Of a stretch of DNA of 64,000 nt, positions 1-9,132 are shown one piece after another; the first letter of the stretch is position 1; every line of letters starts with the position of its first letter. Source of the DNA: CAZEAP01 sp964510315 (GTDB lineage: Bacteria > Planctomycetota > Brocadiia > SM23-32); assembly GCA_964510315.1 (NCBI GenBank), contig CAZEAP010000001.1, forward strand, positions 124,001-188,000, read 5' to 3'. The position numbers and the translations under genes are program-made. Under the pieces are notes generated by a model. It ran no database searches and was not told the origin of the DNA. It saw only the letters and a program-made list of their open reading frames with translations.

Positions 1-2
1 CC

Positions 3-1655
3 CGCTACGGCGACGAGGCCGCCCTCAATCGGTGGCTCACCTACAAGAAGTCCATGGCCAGGATGCGCCAGTACCTGGACATCGACGAGGCGGCCCGCAG
101 GCTCTACGGCATGGAACCTCCTGCCTTCGGAGAAGAGTCGTGCAAGTGTCGCCCTCTCTCGGAAGCCGACGCCCGGGCCGTCACCGGCGGCTACGGCGAC
201 CGAACGGTGGAGGTGGACTACGCGCCCGGTGAACTCTACATCCGCTCCGATGGGGCGCCGCTCAGTCAGGTGCTGACTGAACTGGAACGGGCCACGCGCG
301 TGGAGATAGAGCATGAGGCGCCGGCCGACTACGGCGTGACCGCCTGCTTGAACGCCGTCGGACCCGAGGAGGCGCTGGAAGTGGTGCTGGGCACGGTGGG
401 CCTTCGGGTGCGTGCAGACGGTGAAGTCATGGAAGTGCTGAAGGCCGACCCGGTACCCGCGACCGGCTCTGCTGCCGCAGAAGCCGCCCTCTGGGCGGTC
501 CAGGAGTTCCTCATTCTCTATCCGGAGTCCGGCAACGTCCCCGAGGCCTACTACGTGCTGGCCCATCTCTACATGGCGAGGAACAAGACCCGCCTGGCAC
601 TGGACCAGCTCTCCATCCTGTGCAGCCAGTATCCCCAGTCGAGTTGGGCGGCCTGGGCGCACTATCTGGCCGGCCGGGCCTGGTATGATCTGGACGAATG
701 GGAGAGAGCCGAGCAGGAGCTGCTCCGGCTGGCCGACGGATGGCCGGACCATCGGCTGGCCCCCGTAGCTTTCCTGTGGGCCGGCCAGAGCGAATTCAGG
801 CTGGAAAAGTACGAAGAGGCCGCCACATGCTTCCGTCAGGCGCTTGCCGGGGAGGTCAACAAGCCGCTTGAGCCGCAGATCCTCTACAACATCGCCATCT
901 GCCTGGAGAAAACCGGTGCCGCTCCCGAGGAGCTGGAGGAACGCTACCTGGAGCTGCGCAGCCGGTTCCCCCGGACCGACTACGCCTCGCGCGCCGACTA
1001 CAGGCTGGCCCGGATGGCCCTGGAGCGAGGGTTCCACCGGAAGGCCGTGGACCGCTACGAGACCTATCTCGAGCGGTGGCCCGCTGACAGCGAGAAGGCC
1101 CCCCAGGCGTGCTGCGACCTGCTGAAAGCCTACGTGGAGTGCGGCGAGACCTTCAGGGCCGTCATGCTCGGGGAGGTGCTCGTGCACCGCTTCGGTTACG
1201 AGAAGCACTTTTGGGACGCCCTTCCCGACATGCTGAGAGCCTACCGGGAATGCGACTTGCACAATCTCGCGCTGGCGGCGCTCGGCGACGCCTTGGCCGA
1301 AGTGCAGGAGCCGGAGCGCCGCAGGCGGCTGCGCGTGGAACAGGCGCGGCTTCTGCTGGACCGCGGAAGCTACAAGGAAGCCGAGGAAGTGCTTGAGAGA
1401 CTGAAGGGCAAGATCGAGGGAGAGTCCCTCCGCTCCCGAGCGGAGCTGTGTCGCGCCCGGCTCCTGATGGCCACCCGGCCGGCGAAGGGCCTTGAGTTGG
1501 CCCGCCGTCTCGCCGTCAGGTCCACCTCGAAGGCCATAAGGTGCCGGGCCCTGCGGATGATCGCCGAACACTACAGGGAGACCGGCAAGTTCGACGAGGC
1601 GGCCCTGGCATACAGTGGCAAATGTCAGGCCCCCGGGGAGGGAAGCGGGCGATGA
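3..1655 (+). CDS. TPR-repeat protein with STN-like domain, 5' end cut by window
   Basis: The reading frame is open from the first bases, so the true start probably lies outside the window; the first internal ATG is at 54. Counting from that ATG, residues 62-130 read like a secretin/TonB short N-terminal (STN-type) domain (PLSQVLTELERATRVEIEHE, then EEALEVVLGTVGLRV). After that come many TPR-like helix pairs up to the C-terminus (residues about 145-520). TPR proteins of this kind are scaffolds, often in the periplasm. The stop overlaps the next start (ATGA), so it is translationally coupled to a short operon leading into the flagellar two-component genes. Its specific role is not recognised; a link to envelope or flagellar assembly is inferred from position only. 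Confidence 0.7.
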   Translation, partial: RYGDEAALNRWLTYKKSMARMRQYLDIDEAARRLYGMEPPAFGEESCKCRPLSEADARAVTGGYGDRTVEVDYAPGELYIRSDGAPLSQVLTELERATRVEIEHEAPADYGVTACLNAVGPEEALEVVLGTVGLRVRADGEVMEVLKADPVPATGSAAAEAALWAVQEFLILYPESGNVPEAYYVLAHLYMARNKTRLALDQLSILCSQYPQSSWAAWAHYLAGRAWYDLDEWERAEQELLRLADGWPDHRLAPVAFLWAGQSEFRLEKYEEAATCFRQALAGEVNKPLEPQILYNIAICLEKTGAAPEELEERYLELRSRFPRTDYASRADYRLARMALERGFHRKAVDRYETYLERWPADSEKAPQACCDLLKAYVECGETFRAVMLGEVLVHRFGYEKHFWDALPDMLRAYRECDLHNLALAALGDALAEVQEPERRRRLRVEQARLLLDRGSYKEAEEVLERLKGKIEGESLRSRAELCRARLLMATRPAKGLELARRLAVRSTSKAIRCRALRMIAEHYRETGKFDEAALAYSGKCQAPGEGSGR

Positions 1656-2236
1656 GATACTTCGGCATAGCGATTGCAACACTGTTGGCCTTCGGCATTG
1701 CCGCAGCGGTGCGTGCCGCGGAGGAAGAGGACGCGACGCCGCCGCAGCGGCTGGAGCAAAGCTACCATGCGCCACTGGAGGACCCCGATTTGGGAAGGCT
1801 CTACGAACCCGCCGCCGAGCTGCTGAAAGAGGCGCGGCAGATGCCCGAAACGCTGCGGGAGTTCGAGCCTCCACCGCCGGCCGAAGAGGAAGCGGCACCG
1901 GAGCCCGCGGCGTTGGAGGAGCCGCCGCCGCTGCCGGAGCGGTGGATCAGCGCCGTGGATGGATTGGTCGGCGACGAAGAGGACCTGGCCGCTGTCTATT
2001 ACAAAGCAGGTTCTTACGAGCGGGCCGCCCGCACCTACCGGCGTCTGCTGGAACGGGACCCCGACAGTGAGCATCTGGTGGTGATGCTGCTGCTGAGCGA
2101 AGCCAACACCGGAAACTCCAAGGAAGCCACCAAACTTTTGCGGGAGCTGGACCCGCAGAGCCCGCGGAGGTCCTGGGCGGAGTGGCTTTTGGCGATTAAA
2201 GAACTGGGAAGCAGCGAAACCGAGGTGACCCCGTGA
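1652..2236 (+). CDS. exported TPR-containing protein
   Basis: A 194-residue protein starting with a signal-peptide-like stretch (MRYFGIAIATLLAFGIAAAV, cleavage probably after VRA). An acidic, proline-rich linker (residues about 65-95) follows, then a TPR-like helical part (YYKAGSYERAARTYRRLLER). The start at 1652 overlaps the upstream stop as ATGA, and its own stop overlaps the next GTG start as GTGA, so the three genes 3-2643 are probably translated together. It resembles periplasmic TPR adaptor proteins; the exact function is unknown. Confidence 0.7.
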   Translation: MRYFGIAIATLLAFGIAAAVRAAEEEDATPPQRLEQSYHAPLEDPDLGRLYEPAAELLKEARQMPETLREFEPPPPAEEEAAPEPAALEEPPPLPERWISAVDGLVGDEEDLAAVYYKAGSYERAARTYRRLLERDPDSEHLVVMLLLSEANTGNSKEATKLLRELDPQSPRRSWAEWLLAIKELGSSETEVTP

Positions 2237-2643
2237 ATCCATTGGCCGAACAGCTTACCAATGCCTACCGGCGGGAAGAGGAGCTCTACCGCCGCATCCT
2301 GGACCTGGTGGCCCGCCAGGAACGGGCCGTCCAGGCCGGTGAGGGGGCCGGCGAAGTGCGGAGCCTCTGCGGGCGGATAGAACAGCTCATGGCCGAGATA
2401 GCCGAGATAGAACAGGGCATCGAGCCGGCCAAGGAGAAATGGAAGCAGGGAGAGAGGGAATCCTGCGACGCCCTGGAGGACGTACTGACCTCCATTGAGG
2501 AGGCCATAGACCAGATAGCCGGCCGGCAGCGGGGAGTTCAGGAGAAGCTGCTGGAGCGGGTGCGTTCCGAGGAGCGGGCAGCCCGGCAGACGCGTGGCGC
2601 CATCAACGCCCGTAAGGCAACTCGACTCTACGGAGGAGGTTGA
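2233..2643 (+). CDS. small coiled-coil protein, possible FlgN/FliT-like chaperone
   Basis: A 136-residue, charged, all-helical protein (LTNAYRREEELYRRILDLVA; IEQLMAEIAEIEQGIEP) ending in INARKATRLYGGG. Length, helical character and the basic-plus-tyrosine tail resemble FlgN/FliT-type flagellar export chaperones, but no diagnostic residue is seen, so this is an inference from shape and position directly upstream of the flagellar regulators. Starts on GTG overlapping the previous stop. A second FlgN candidate lies at 35743 and a third similar protein at 39762. Confidence 0.55.
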   Translation: MNPLAEQLTNAYRREEELYRRILDLVARQERAVQAGEGAGEVRSLCGRIEQLMAEIAEIEQGIEPAKEKWKQGERESCDALEDVLTSIEEAIDQIAGRQRGVQEKLLERVRSEERAARQTRGAINARKATRLYGGG

Positions 2644-2653
2644 GGAACGCGGG

Positions 2654-3895
2654 GTGAAGCTTGCAGAAGAGAACATAAGGGTGCCGCCCGGCGAGGTCAA
2701 AGCGCTCGAGGAAGCCTTCGAGCACTTTAGCCGCCAGACCGCACAGCTCAAGGAGGCATACCTCCAGTTGAGGGCGCGGGCGGAGCAGGTGGACACTGAG
2801 CTGGAGTCGGCCAACCGGGAGCTGGAACAAAAGGTCCAGGAGCTGGACGAGGCCTACAACTTCCAGCGCAGCATCCTGGAGAGCATCCCCACCGCCGTGG
2901 TGGTAACGGACCTGGAGGGCCGCGTCCGAACATTCAACCCCGCCGCCGAAGCCATGTGGAACCGGCCCCGGGAGGAGGCCATGGGCGCGCACTTCCGGGA
3001 AGTCATGCAGCCCCACCACGAATTGCTGGAGCGCGTACTTGAGGGCGAGAGCCCCCAGGAATCCCAACGCCGGGAACTGCAGGGAGAGCAGCTCACCGTC
3101 ATCTCCAGCACCGCCTGCCGGGTGGAGGACTCCTCGGGCCGGCCGATCGGCGCCGTACAGCTTGACCGGGACATCACGCGGCTGTGCGCCCTCCAACTGC
3201 AGCTCTACCAACAGGGGAAACTGGCCGACCTGGGCAAGATGGCCGCCGGCCTCGCCCATGAGATACGCAAACCCCTCAACGGCATCAAGGGCTTCGCCAG
3301 CATCCTGCAGCGACGCCCCGACGACGACGACGCGCAAGACCGCTGCGTGGATCACATTGTGGGCGCCGTCGACCGGCTCAATAACCTGCTGAGCCGATTG
3401 CTGGACTTCGCACGTCCCGACGGCGTCAAGCTGGCTCCCTGCGATCTGAGGGAGGAGGCGCATCGGATCGCCGAGTTTGTGCGGGCCGAAAGACCCGGTA
3501 CCGACGGGCGCATCCGCGTCCGCGTCCCCGATGAGGTCCGCTGGGTCGTGGCCGACTCCGACAAGATCAAGCAGGTCCTGCTGAACCTGGTGCAGAACGG
3601 GATGGAAGCTCTGGACGGGGAAGGCACCGTTCACGTCGCCGCCTCGGCCGCCGACACGGCCGAACCGGTCCGCGTGGAAGTCCGCGACACGGGACGCGGC
3701 ATGACCCGCGAACAGAAGGAACGAATACTGGAGCCTTTCTACACCGACAAGGACGGCGGCACCGGCCTCGGATTATGCATCGTGCATCGGATTCTGCAGC
3801 TCCACGACAGTCGGCTCGAAGTAGAGAGCGCCCCCGGGGAGGGAACAAGGGTTTCTTTCCTGCTGTCCAGGGCCCCGGCTCCGGAGGAGACATGA
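2654..3895 (+). CDS. PAS-domain sensor histidine kinase, NtrB/FleS-like (flagellar regulator)
   Basis: 413 residues from GTG 2654, which follows a GGAGGAGG element; a longer frame into the upstream gene is possible but less likely. Order: N-terminal coiled coil (1-68), PAS domain (about 70-175, SILESIPTAVVVTDLEGRV), dimerisation/phosphoacceptor box with His202 (AHEIRKPLNGIKGF), then the ATPase domain with N box (NLVQNGMEA), G1 (DTGRGM) and G2 (GTGLGLCIV). No membrane segments are visible, so it is cytoplasmic, as in FleS/FlrB. It should autophosphorylate and pass phosphate to the response regulator whose start overlaps its stop (ATGA). The H-box has Lys where Asn is more common (HEIRNPL), a tolerated variation. 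Confidence 0.88.
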   Translation: MKLAEENIRVPPGEVKALEEAFEHFSRQTAQLKEAYLQLRARAEQVDTELESANRELEQKVQELDEAYNFQRSILESIPTAVVVTDLEGRVRTFNPAAEAMWNRPREEAMGAHFREVMQPHHELLERVLEGESPQESQRRELQGEQLTVISSTACRVEDSSGRPIGAVQLDRDITRLCALQLQLYQQGKLADLGKMAAGLAHEIRKPLNGIKGFASILQRRPDDDDAQDRCVDHIVGAVDRLNNLLSRLLDFARPDGVKLAPCDLREEAHRIAEFVRAERPGTDGRIRVRVPDEVRWVVADSDKIKQVLLNLVQNGMEALDGEGTVHVAASAADTAEPVRVEVRDTGRGMTREQKERILEPFYTDKDGGTGLGLCIVHRILQLHDSRLEVESAPGEGTRVSFLLSRAPAPEET

Positions 3896-5268
3896 TAAGC
3901 AGAGCGCTGGTTGCGGACGACGCCGCCTCCGACCGGGAGGTCATGCAGGAGATCCTCCATACGGTGGACGGCGAGATCGAAGTTCTGACCGCCGAGGACG
4001 GCAAGCAGGCCTGCAGGATGCTGGAGGAAACCGGATTTGACGTCGTCTTCACCGACCTGAGGATGCCGGGCAAGGGAGGCCTGGAGGTCCTCCGCAAGGC
4101 CCGGGAGGGACGCCCCCCCAGCGACGTTGTTGTTGTGACCGGCCACGGCGACGTCCGCAGCGCGGTGGAGGCCATCAAGAGCGGCGGGTTCGACTACCTG
4201 CTAAAACCCATCTCCGCCGACGAGGTGGAGCTGCTGCTGCAGAAGTTGAGGGAACACCGCCGGCTGGTCCAGGAGAACAGGTACCTCCACGCCGAGCTGG
4301 CCGGGGGGAACGGAGACCGCGACATCATCGGCGAGAGCGAAGTCATGCAGGAGGCCTGCGCTCAGGCGCGGCAGGTGGCTCGCACGGACGCCACGATTCT
4401 GCTCCAGGGGGAGAGCGGCACCGGTAAGGAACTGGTCTCCCGACTCATCCACGCCGTCAGCCCTCGCAGCGACGGACCGTTCATCCGCGTCAACTGCGCC
4501 GCTCTTTCGGAGGCTTTGCTGGAGAGCGAGCTGTTCGGCCATGAGAAGGGCGCATTCACCGGTGCTCACTCCTCCAAGCCCGGGCGCTTCGAACTGGCCG
4601 ATGGGGGAACCCTGCTGCTGGACGAGATCAGCGAGACTTCCGACAAGCTTCAGGCCGAGCTGCTGCGCGTGATCGAGCAGAAGGAGTTCGAGCGGGTGGG
4701 AGGGACCAAGACCCTGAAGGTGGACATCCGCTTCATCGCCACCACCAATCGCGATCTGGCGGAGGAAGTCGAGGAGGGCCGCTTCCGTCAGGACCTCTAC
4801 TACCGGCTGAACGTGGTGCCCCTGCTCCTTCCGCCCCTCCGTGAACGGGAGGGCGACATCAAGGTGCTCGCCACGTACTTCGCCCGGAAGTTCGCCCGGC
4901 GATTGGGCCGGGACTGCCCCCGGGTGGAACAGGAGGTCTTCCAGATATTCCGGCGCTATCCCTGGCCGGGCAACGTGCGGGAGCTGGAGAACCTCCTTCA
5001 ACGACTGATCATCATGGACGGGGACGGGCACATCGGACCCGAGGATCTTCCCGAGTACGTCCGGACACCCCGAGGCCGACAACTGACCGATGCCCCCTGG
5101 GGACCGACCCTTGAGGACGTCGAACGTCAGGTGATCCTGGCCACCCTTCGAGAGACCGACGGCAATCGCACGCGGGCGGCGGAGAGGTTGGATATTTCAA
5201 CGCGGACCATCCGGAACAAGTTGAAAAAGTATAGGGACGAGGGCTACATCGACGAAAACTTTTCCTGA
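3892..5268 (+). CDS. sigma-54-dependent response regulator, NtrC/FleR-like (flagellar regulator)
   Basis: 458 residues. Receiver domain 1-120 with phosphoacceptor Asp55 (FTDLRMPG) and Lys in LLKP; AAA+ domain with Walker A (GESGTGKE), the sigma-54 contact loop GAFTGA and the arginine-finger region (FRQDLYYRLNV); C-terminal Fis-type helix-turn-helix (NRTRAAERLDISTRTIRNKL). Known for the family: phosphorylated hexamers remodel sigma-54 RNA polymerase to open promoters. Its partner kinase overlaps upstream. Four sigma-54 promoters are visible ahead of flagellar blocks in this window, the first about 105 bp downstream, so it is very probably their activator (FleR/FlrC role). Confidence 0.92.
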   Translation: MISRALVADDAASDREVMQEILHTVDGEIEVLTAEDGKQACRMLEETGFDVVFTDLRMPGKGGLEVLRKAREGRPPSDVVVVTGHGDVRSAVEAIKSGGFDYLLKPISADEVELLLQKLREHRRLVQENRYLHAELAGGNGDRDIIGESEVMQEACAQARQVARTDATILLQGESGTGKELVSRLIHAVSPRSDGPFIRVNCAALSEALLESELFGHEKGAFTGAHSSKPGRFELADGGTLLLDEISETSDKLQAELLRVIEQKEFERVGGTKTLKVDIRFIATTNRDLAEEVEEGRFRQDLYYRLNVVPLLLPPLREREGDIKVLATYFARKFARRLGRDCPRVEQEVFQIFRRYPWPGNVRELENLLQRLIIMDGDGHIGPEDLPEYVRTPRGRQLTDAPWGPTLEDVERQVILATLRETDGNRTRAAERLDISTRTIRNKLKKYRDEGYIDENFS

Positions 5269-5374
5269 AAACGGAAGAGTTTTCCGGCCCCGGCCCGCGT
5301 TGAAGACCTCCGGTCGGGTAGTGCCCCAGAATCGGCGGCGGACGACCGCCGGGTCGCTCTGGGCCGATCGACTT

Positions 5375-5390
5375 TGGCACCGGGTTTGCA
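5375..5390 (+). promoter_or_regulatory. sigma-54 promoter for the flgB operon
   Basis: TGGCAC-CGGGT-TTGCA matches the sigma-54 -24/-12 consensus (TGGCAC N5 TTGCA) exactly, including GG-N10-GC spacing. It lies 39 bp before flgB and downstream of the NtrC-like regulator gene. Transcription should begin near 5402. The rest of 5269-5429 has a small inverted repeat just after the upstream stop (GAAAAC/GTTTTC, 5267-5284) and no gene. Confidence 0.88.
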
Positions 5391-5429
5391 CCCAACACGG
5401 CGAGCAAACTGTCGATAAGGAGGAGGCGG

Positions 5430-5786
5430 ATGGGCATCCTCAATTGTAACTCTCTGCTGGGCCTGATGGACGCAGCCGAGAGAAGCAACATGGTGATCGC
5501 CAACAACATGGCGAACCTGAACACCCCGGGCTATCGCACGATGAGGGTGACTTTCGCCCAGAGACTCAGTGACGTGATGGACGAGAACGGGACCGTCCGG
5601 CCCGGCCAAAGAATCGGCACCGAAACCTACAGGCCGTTGTTCCCGGACGTGGGAGCCGACGGCAATGACGTTTCGCTGGGGCGCGAGATCGTTGCGCTCA
5701 ACAAGAACGTGCTCCGGACACGGCTCTATCTCGGCGTGTTGCGCTCGCGGATTGGCAGGCTGCGCGCCGCCATCGAGGGGAGGTAA
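5430..5786 (+). CDS. flgB: flagellar proximal rod protein FlgB
   Basis: 118 residues, slightly shorter than typical FlgB (about 130-140). It carries the rod/hook N-terminal signature (NMVIANNMANLNTPGYRTMR) and the C-terminal helix that packs in the rod. Builds the proximal rod of the basal body in the periplasm after export by the flagellar type III system. First gene after the sigma-54 promoter; a strong AAGGAGGAGG ribosome-binding site stands ahead of ATG 5430. Followed after 6 bp by flgC. Confidence 0.93.
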   Translation: MGILNCNSLLGLMDAAERSNMVIANNMANLNTPGYRTMRVTFAQRLSDVMDENGTVRPGQRIGTETYRPLFPDVGADGNDVSLGREIVALNKNVLRTRLYLGVLRSRIGRLRAAIEGR

Positions 5787-5792
5787 AGGCCG

Positions 5793-6197
5793 GTGAATCA
5801 CGACAGACTGTTCCGCGCCATGGACATCTCGGCCTCCGGCCTGCGGGCCGAATGGCTGAGGATGCAGGTGGTGGCCAACAACGTGGCCAATGCCGAAACG
5901 ACCCGCACCCCCCGGGGCGGACCATACCGCCGGCGCCAGGTGGTCTTCTCCACGTTACTGGACCGGTTGTCCGGTGTGCGCGTGAAGGGCGTGGTGCCCT
6001 CACCCGGCCCGTTCCGCACGGTCTACAACCCGGGCCACCCCGATGCGGATGAAGACGGGTTCCTGAAGATGCCCAACGTCAAGCTGCCTATGGAAATGAT
6101 CGATCTGCTGACCGCCAGCCGGGCCTACGAGGCCAACCTTATGGCGATGCGGAACTTTCGGCAGATCTCCGAGGAGACACTCAAGCTGCTGAGGTGA
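5793..6197 (+). CDS. flgC: flagellar proximal rod protein FlgC
   Basis: 134 residues from GTG 5793, normal FlgC length. N-terminal rod signature (LRMQVVANNVANAETTRTP), the FlgC-specific middle (VYNPGHPDADEDGFLKMPNV) and the C-terminal rod helix (MIDLLTASRAYEANLMAM). Forms the proximal rod with FlgB and FlgF. Packed between flgB and fliE with gaps of a few bases. Confidence 0.96.
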   Translation: MNHDRLFRAMDISASGLRAEWLRMQVVANNVANAETTRTPRGGPYRRRQVVFSTLLDRLSGVRVKGVVPSPGPFRTVYNPGHPDADEDGFLKMPNVKLPMEMIDLLTASRAYEANLMAMRNFRQISEETLKLLR

Positions 6198-6200
6198 CCG

Positions 6201-6494
6201 GTGGTGGAAAGCACGCCCATACGCCCCGGAGGCCCGGAAGTCCCGCGGCCGGCCGGGGAGAAGACCTCCGAGAGCGGGCAGTTCAAAAAGATGCTGCAGG
6301 GCTACCTGGAGGAAGTCGATCAGCTCCAGAAGGAGGCCGACAAGGCCGTCTTCGACCTGGCCAGCGGCAAGCTGGAGAGTCTCCACCAGGTGGTGGCCGC
6401 AGTGAACGAGGCGGACCTCAGCTTCCGGCTGATGATGGCCATCCGGAACAAACTGCTGGAGGCGTACAAAGAAATTATCCGCATGCAGGTGTGA
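6201..6494 (+). CDS. fliE: flagellar hook-basal body protein FliE
   Basis: 97 residues from GTG 6201 (a second GTG is adjacent). FliE C-terminal pattern: LHQVVAAVNEADLSFRLMM followed by AIRNKLLEAYKEIIRMQV. FliE links the MS ring to the rod and is among the first exported substrates. Its place between flgC and fliF is the classical order. Confidence 0.94.
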   Translation: MVESTPIRPGGPEVPRPAGEKTSESGQFKKMLQGYLEEVDQLQKEADKAVFDLASGKLESLHQVVAAVNEADLSFRLMMAIRNKLLEAYKEIIRMQV

Positions 6495-6497
6495 CAG

Positions 6498-8096
6498 ATG
6501 GGATTCTTCGAGGACCTCGGGCAGCAGCTCAGCGCAGTCTGGACCAGGCTTTCCCCCGGGCATCGGGTGCTGCTGCTGCTGCTGGTAGTCCTCTGCGTCG
6601 GGGCCCTGGCTGCGGCGGTGTATTGGGCCGGAGTGCCCGAATACGAAGTGCTCTGCACCGGACTGGACGCCAAGCAATGCTCCGAGCTGGTCAGCTCCCT
6701 GAAGGACGAAGGCGTGAAAGCGCGCTTCGCCGACGAGGGGAGCGCCGTGATGGTGCCGGCGGGCAAGATCGACGAAGCCCGCATGGTAGCTGCCGAACAG
6801 GGCCTGCCCAGCGGGGCGCGTATGGGCTTCGAAGCTTTCCAAGAGCCCAAGATCGGCATGACCCCCTTCGCCGAACGGGTCAACTACGTCAGCGCACTCC
6901 AGAACGAGTTGGCCACCACCATCAGCTCCCTTGACTCCGTGGTTTACGCGCGGGTGCACCTGGCACTGCCGGAGAAAAAGCTTTTTGCCCGTGAGCAGCA
7001 GGCGGCCAGCGCCTCGGTGATGGTGGTCACCCGCCCGGAAGGAGCCCTCCGGCAGCGATACGCCACCGCCATGGCCAACCTTGTCGCCTCCGCCGTGGAG
7101 GATCTTTCCCCGGAGCACGTCACCATTACCGACGGGCGGGGCAACGTGCTGGGCGGATCGGCCCAGAGCCCCGCGGAGCTTGCGGCGGACGAACAGTTGG
7201 CCTACCGGAGGCAGGTGGAACAATACCTCTCCGAGCAAGCCGAGTCCATGCTGGAACCGGTCCTGGGGGTCAACCGGTGCACAGTGAGGGTGAGCGCGGA
7301 GATGGACTTTGAGGACAGCCGGGAAACCACCCGGAAGTACGACCCCGAGGGCCGGGTGGTGGTCAAGGAACGCGTCGAGAGCAGCCAGTCCACCGGCGGC
7401 TCCACGCAGGCGACCGGAGCCGCCGGTTCCGCCTCCAACGTCCCGGGCGAAGAAGGAGGCGCCGCGAGCACCGGCCCGGGCCCGACGGGCACCAGCAAAA
7501 CCGAGGATATAGAGACAGAGTACCTGGTCAGCGAGTCCGTGCGCGAGAGCGTCAGCCGCGGCGCCAGCATCAAACGACTCACCGTTGCGGCGTTCGTGGA
7601 CCTGACCTCGCCGGAGGGGCCTGCCGAGCAGGAGGCAGCCGAGGGAGGAGAGGGCGAAGGCGGGGGTGGGCAGGCCGCAGGTTCCCTGCCGAGCGTCGAA
7701 GAGGTGAGCCGCATGGTCACAGAGGCCATCGGCATCGACGAATCCCGGGGCGACACACTGAAGGTCGTCGAGGCCGGGTTCCAGCCGGGTACGGCGAGGT
7801 TGGAACAGGTGAGCAAGGCTCTGCCCGCCTGGGCCGTGGAGAGCGGTAAGTACTTCTCCATCGGAGTGGCGGCCCTCGTGTTGCTGCTGATCGGACGGCG
7901 CGCGCTGAAACGTATCGAATCGGCCTCGCCCCGCCGCGTAGTCGTGCCCGAGGTCGTCGAAGGGGAAGGCGGCGCCGGCCCCCCCATGGCGGTGAACGAA
8001 GACGAGATCATACGACGTGAGATATCACGGTTCGTCTCCGAAAGCCCGGAGATGGCGGGCCGGATGATTGAAGGCTGGGTTGAAGGAGAGGAGTGA
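6498..8096 (+). CDS. fliF: flagellar MS-ring protein FliF
   Basis: 532 residues. Transmembrane helix near 24-46 (VLLLLLVVLCVGALAAAVYW), ring-building motifs in the periplasmic part (LPEKKLFAREQQAASASVMV), a low-complexity Gly/Glu linker, a second transmembrane helix near 450-470 (YFSIGVAALVLLLIGRRAL) and a cytoplasmic tail that binds FliG. Forms the inner-membrane MS ring on which the rotor and export gate assemble. Confidence 0.95.
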   Translation: MGFFEDLGQQLSAVWTRLSPGHRVLLLLLVVLCVGALAAAVYWAGVPEYEVLCTGLDAKQCSELVSSLKDEGVKARFADEGSAVMVPAGKIDEARMVAAEQGLPSGARMGFEAFQEPKIGMTPFAERVNYVSALQNELATTISSLDSVVYARVHLALPEKKLFAREQQAASASVMVVTRPEGALRQRYATAMANLVASAVEDLSPEHVTITDGRGNVLGGSAQSPAELAADEQLAYRRQVEQYLSEQAESMLEPVLGVNRCTVRVSAEMDFEDSRETTRKYDPEGRVVVKERVESSQSTGGSTQATGAAGSASNVPGEEGGAASTGPGPTGTSKTEDIETEYLVSESVRESVSRGASIKRLTVAAFVDLTSPEGPAEQEAAEGGEGEGGGGQAAGSLPSVEEVSRMVTEAIGIDESRGDTLKVVEAGFQPGTARLEQVSKALPAWAVESGKYFSIGVAALVLLLIGRRALKRIESASPRRVVVPEVVEGEGGAGPPMAVNEDEIIRREISRFVSESPEMAGRMIEGWVEGEE

Positions 8097-8103
8097 GCCC
8101 GCG

Positions 8104-9132
8104 GTGGCTGGACAACTCACACCCGCTCAGAAAGCCGCAATTCTGGTGATGTCACTGGAAGACGAACAGGCGGCGGAGCTGCTGAAGAACATGGGCGAAA
8201 ACACGCTGGCCAAGCTCCGGGAAGCAGCCGAAGCACTCCAGATCGGAGAACTGGGCGAGGAAGAGAAACGGGAGGCCCTGCGGGGCTTCTTCCTGAAGCA
8301 GAGGAGGGGGGCCTTCTTCGTGGGCCACCCCCAGGAAAGGTTCCGCCGCGTTCTGGCAAAGGCCAAGGGCGAGGAGGAAGTTCAGCGACTCTACGAGGAG
8401 ACCGCCGAGGAGCGGGAGGAGACCGAGGAAGACAAATCGCCCCGACAGTTTCTGGAGCAGTTGCCCGAGAAGCAGATCGCCGCCGTCCTGGACAAAGAGA
8501 GCCCCCGTTGCGCGGCCGTCCTGCTGTCGAACCTCCCCGGGGAGAAGGCCGGCAACGTGTTGAACATGCTCGATGAGGAGGTTCGGGAGGCCATCGTGGA
8601 GCGCATCATTTCCAACGAGAACGTGCCCCCGGAAGTGGCCGACGAGATCGTGGTGGGCTTCAAGGAGAAAGTCGAAGAACTCGGCCCGGAAGCCGGCATG
8701 GACACCGAGGAGAAAAGGGCACAGGAGTTGGCCAGCATGCTGGGCACTCTGGACAAGGAGTCCCAGGAACGCATTCTCGGTCAGCTTCACCAGAGGGAGC
8801 CGGACCTGGCCGAGGAGGTGGAGCGGCTGATCTTCGGCTTCCAGGACCTGCCGAAGGTCAGCAACCGGTCGATGCAGGAGCTGCTGCGGAACGTCGAGGT
8901 CGCCCAGATCGCCATGGCCCTCAAAGGGGCTTCTCAGCAGATGCGCGAGCACATGTCCTCCAACATGTCCCAGCGCCTGCGCGAGAGGGTGGAGGAAGAG
9001 AGGGAGATGACCGGACGGGTGCCCGTCAGCCAGGTGGAGGAAGCCCGTGAGGAGATTATGAAACTGGCCCGGCGGATGTACCGGGACGGAGAACTGGTGG
9101 TCGAGATCGGAGACGAAGAGTATGTCGAGTGA
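8104..9132 (+). CDS. fliG: flagellar motor switch protein FliG
   Basis: 342 residues from GTG 8104 (MAGQLTPAQKAAILVMSLED), chosen because a GGAGAGGAG element lies about 10 bp upstream; the frame could extend to TTG 8068 inside fliF but that adds no family-like sequence. All three FliG parts are present, including the C-terminal rotor domain (FGFQDLPKVSNRSMQELLRN; ALKGASQQMREHMSSNMSQR), whose charged helix contacts MotA. C-ring component for torque and switching. Overlaps fliH by 11 bp. Confidence 0.95.
   Translation: MAGQLTPAQKAAILVMSLEDEQAAELLKNMGENTLAKLREAAEALQIGELGEEEKREALRGFFLKQRRGAFFVGHPQERFRRVLAKAKGEEEVQRLYEETAEEREETEEDKSPRQFLEQLPEKQIAAVLDKESPRCAAVLLSNLPGEKAGNVLNMLDEEVREAIVERIISNENVPPEVADEIVVGFKEKVEELGPEAGMDTEEKRAQELASMLGTLDKESQERILGQLHQREPDLAEEVERLIFGFQDLPKVSNRSMQELLRNVEVAQIAMALKGASQQMREHMSSNMSQRLRERVEEEREMTGRVPVSQVEEAREEIMKLARRMYRDGELVVEIGDEEYVE

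Noticed and set aside
5267..5284. GAAAAC/GTTTTC inverted repeat after the response-regulator gene as a terminator
   Set aside because: Only six pairs with no T-run after it; too weak to call.
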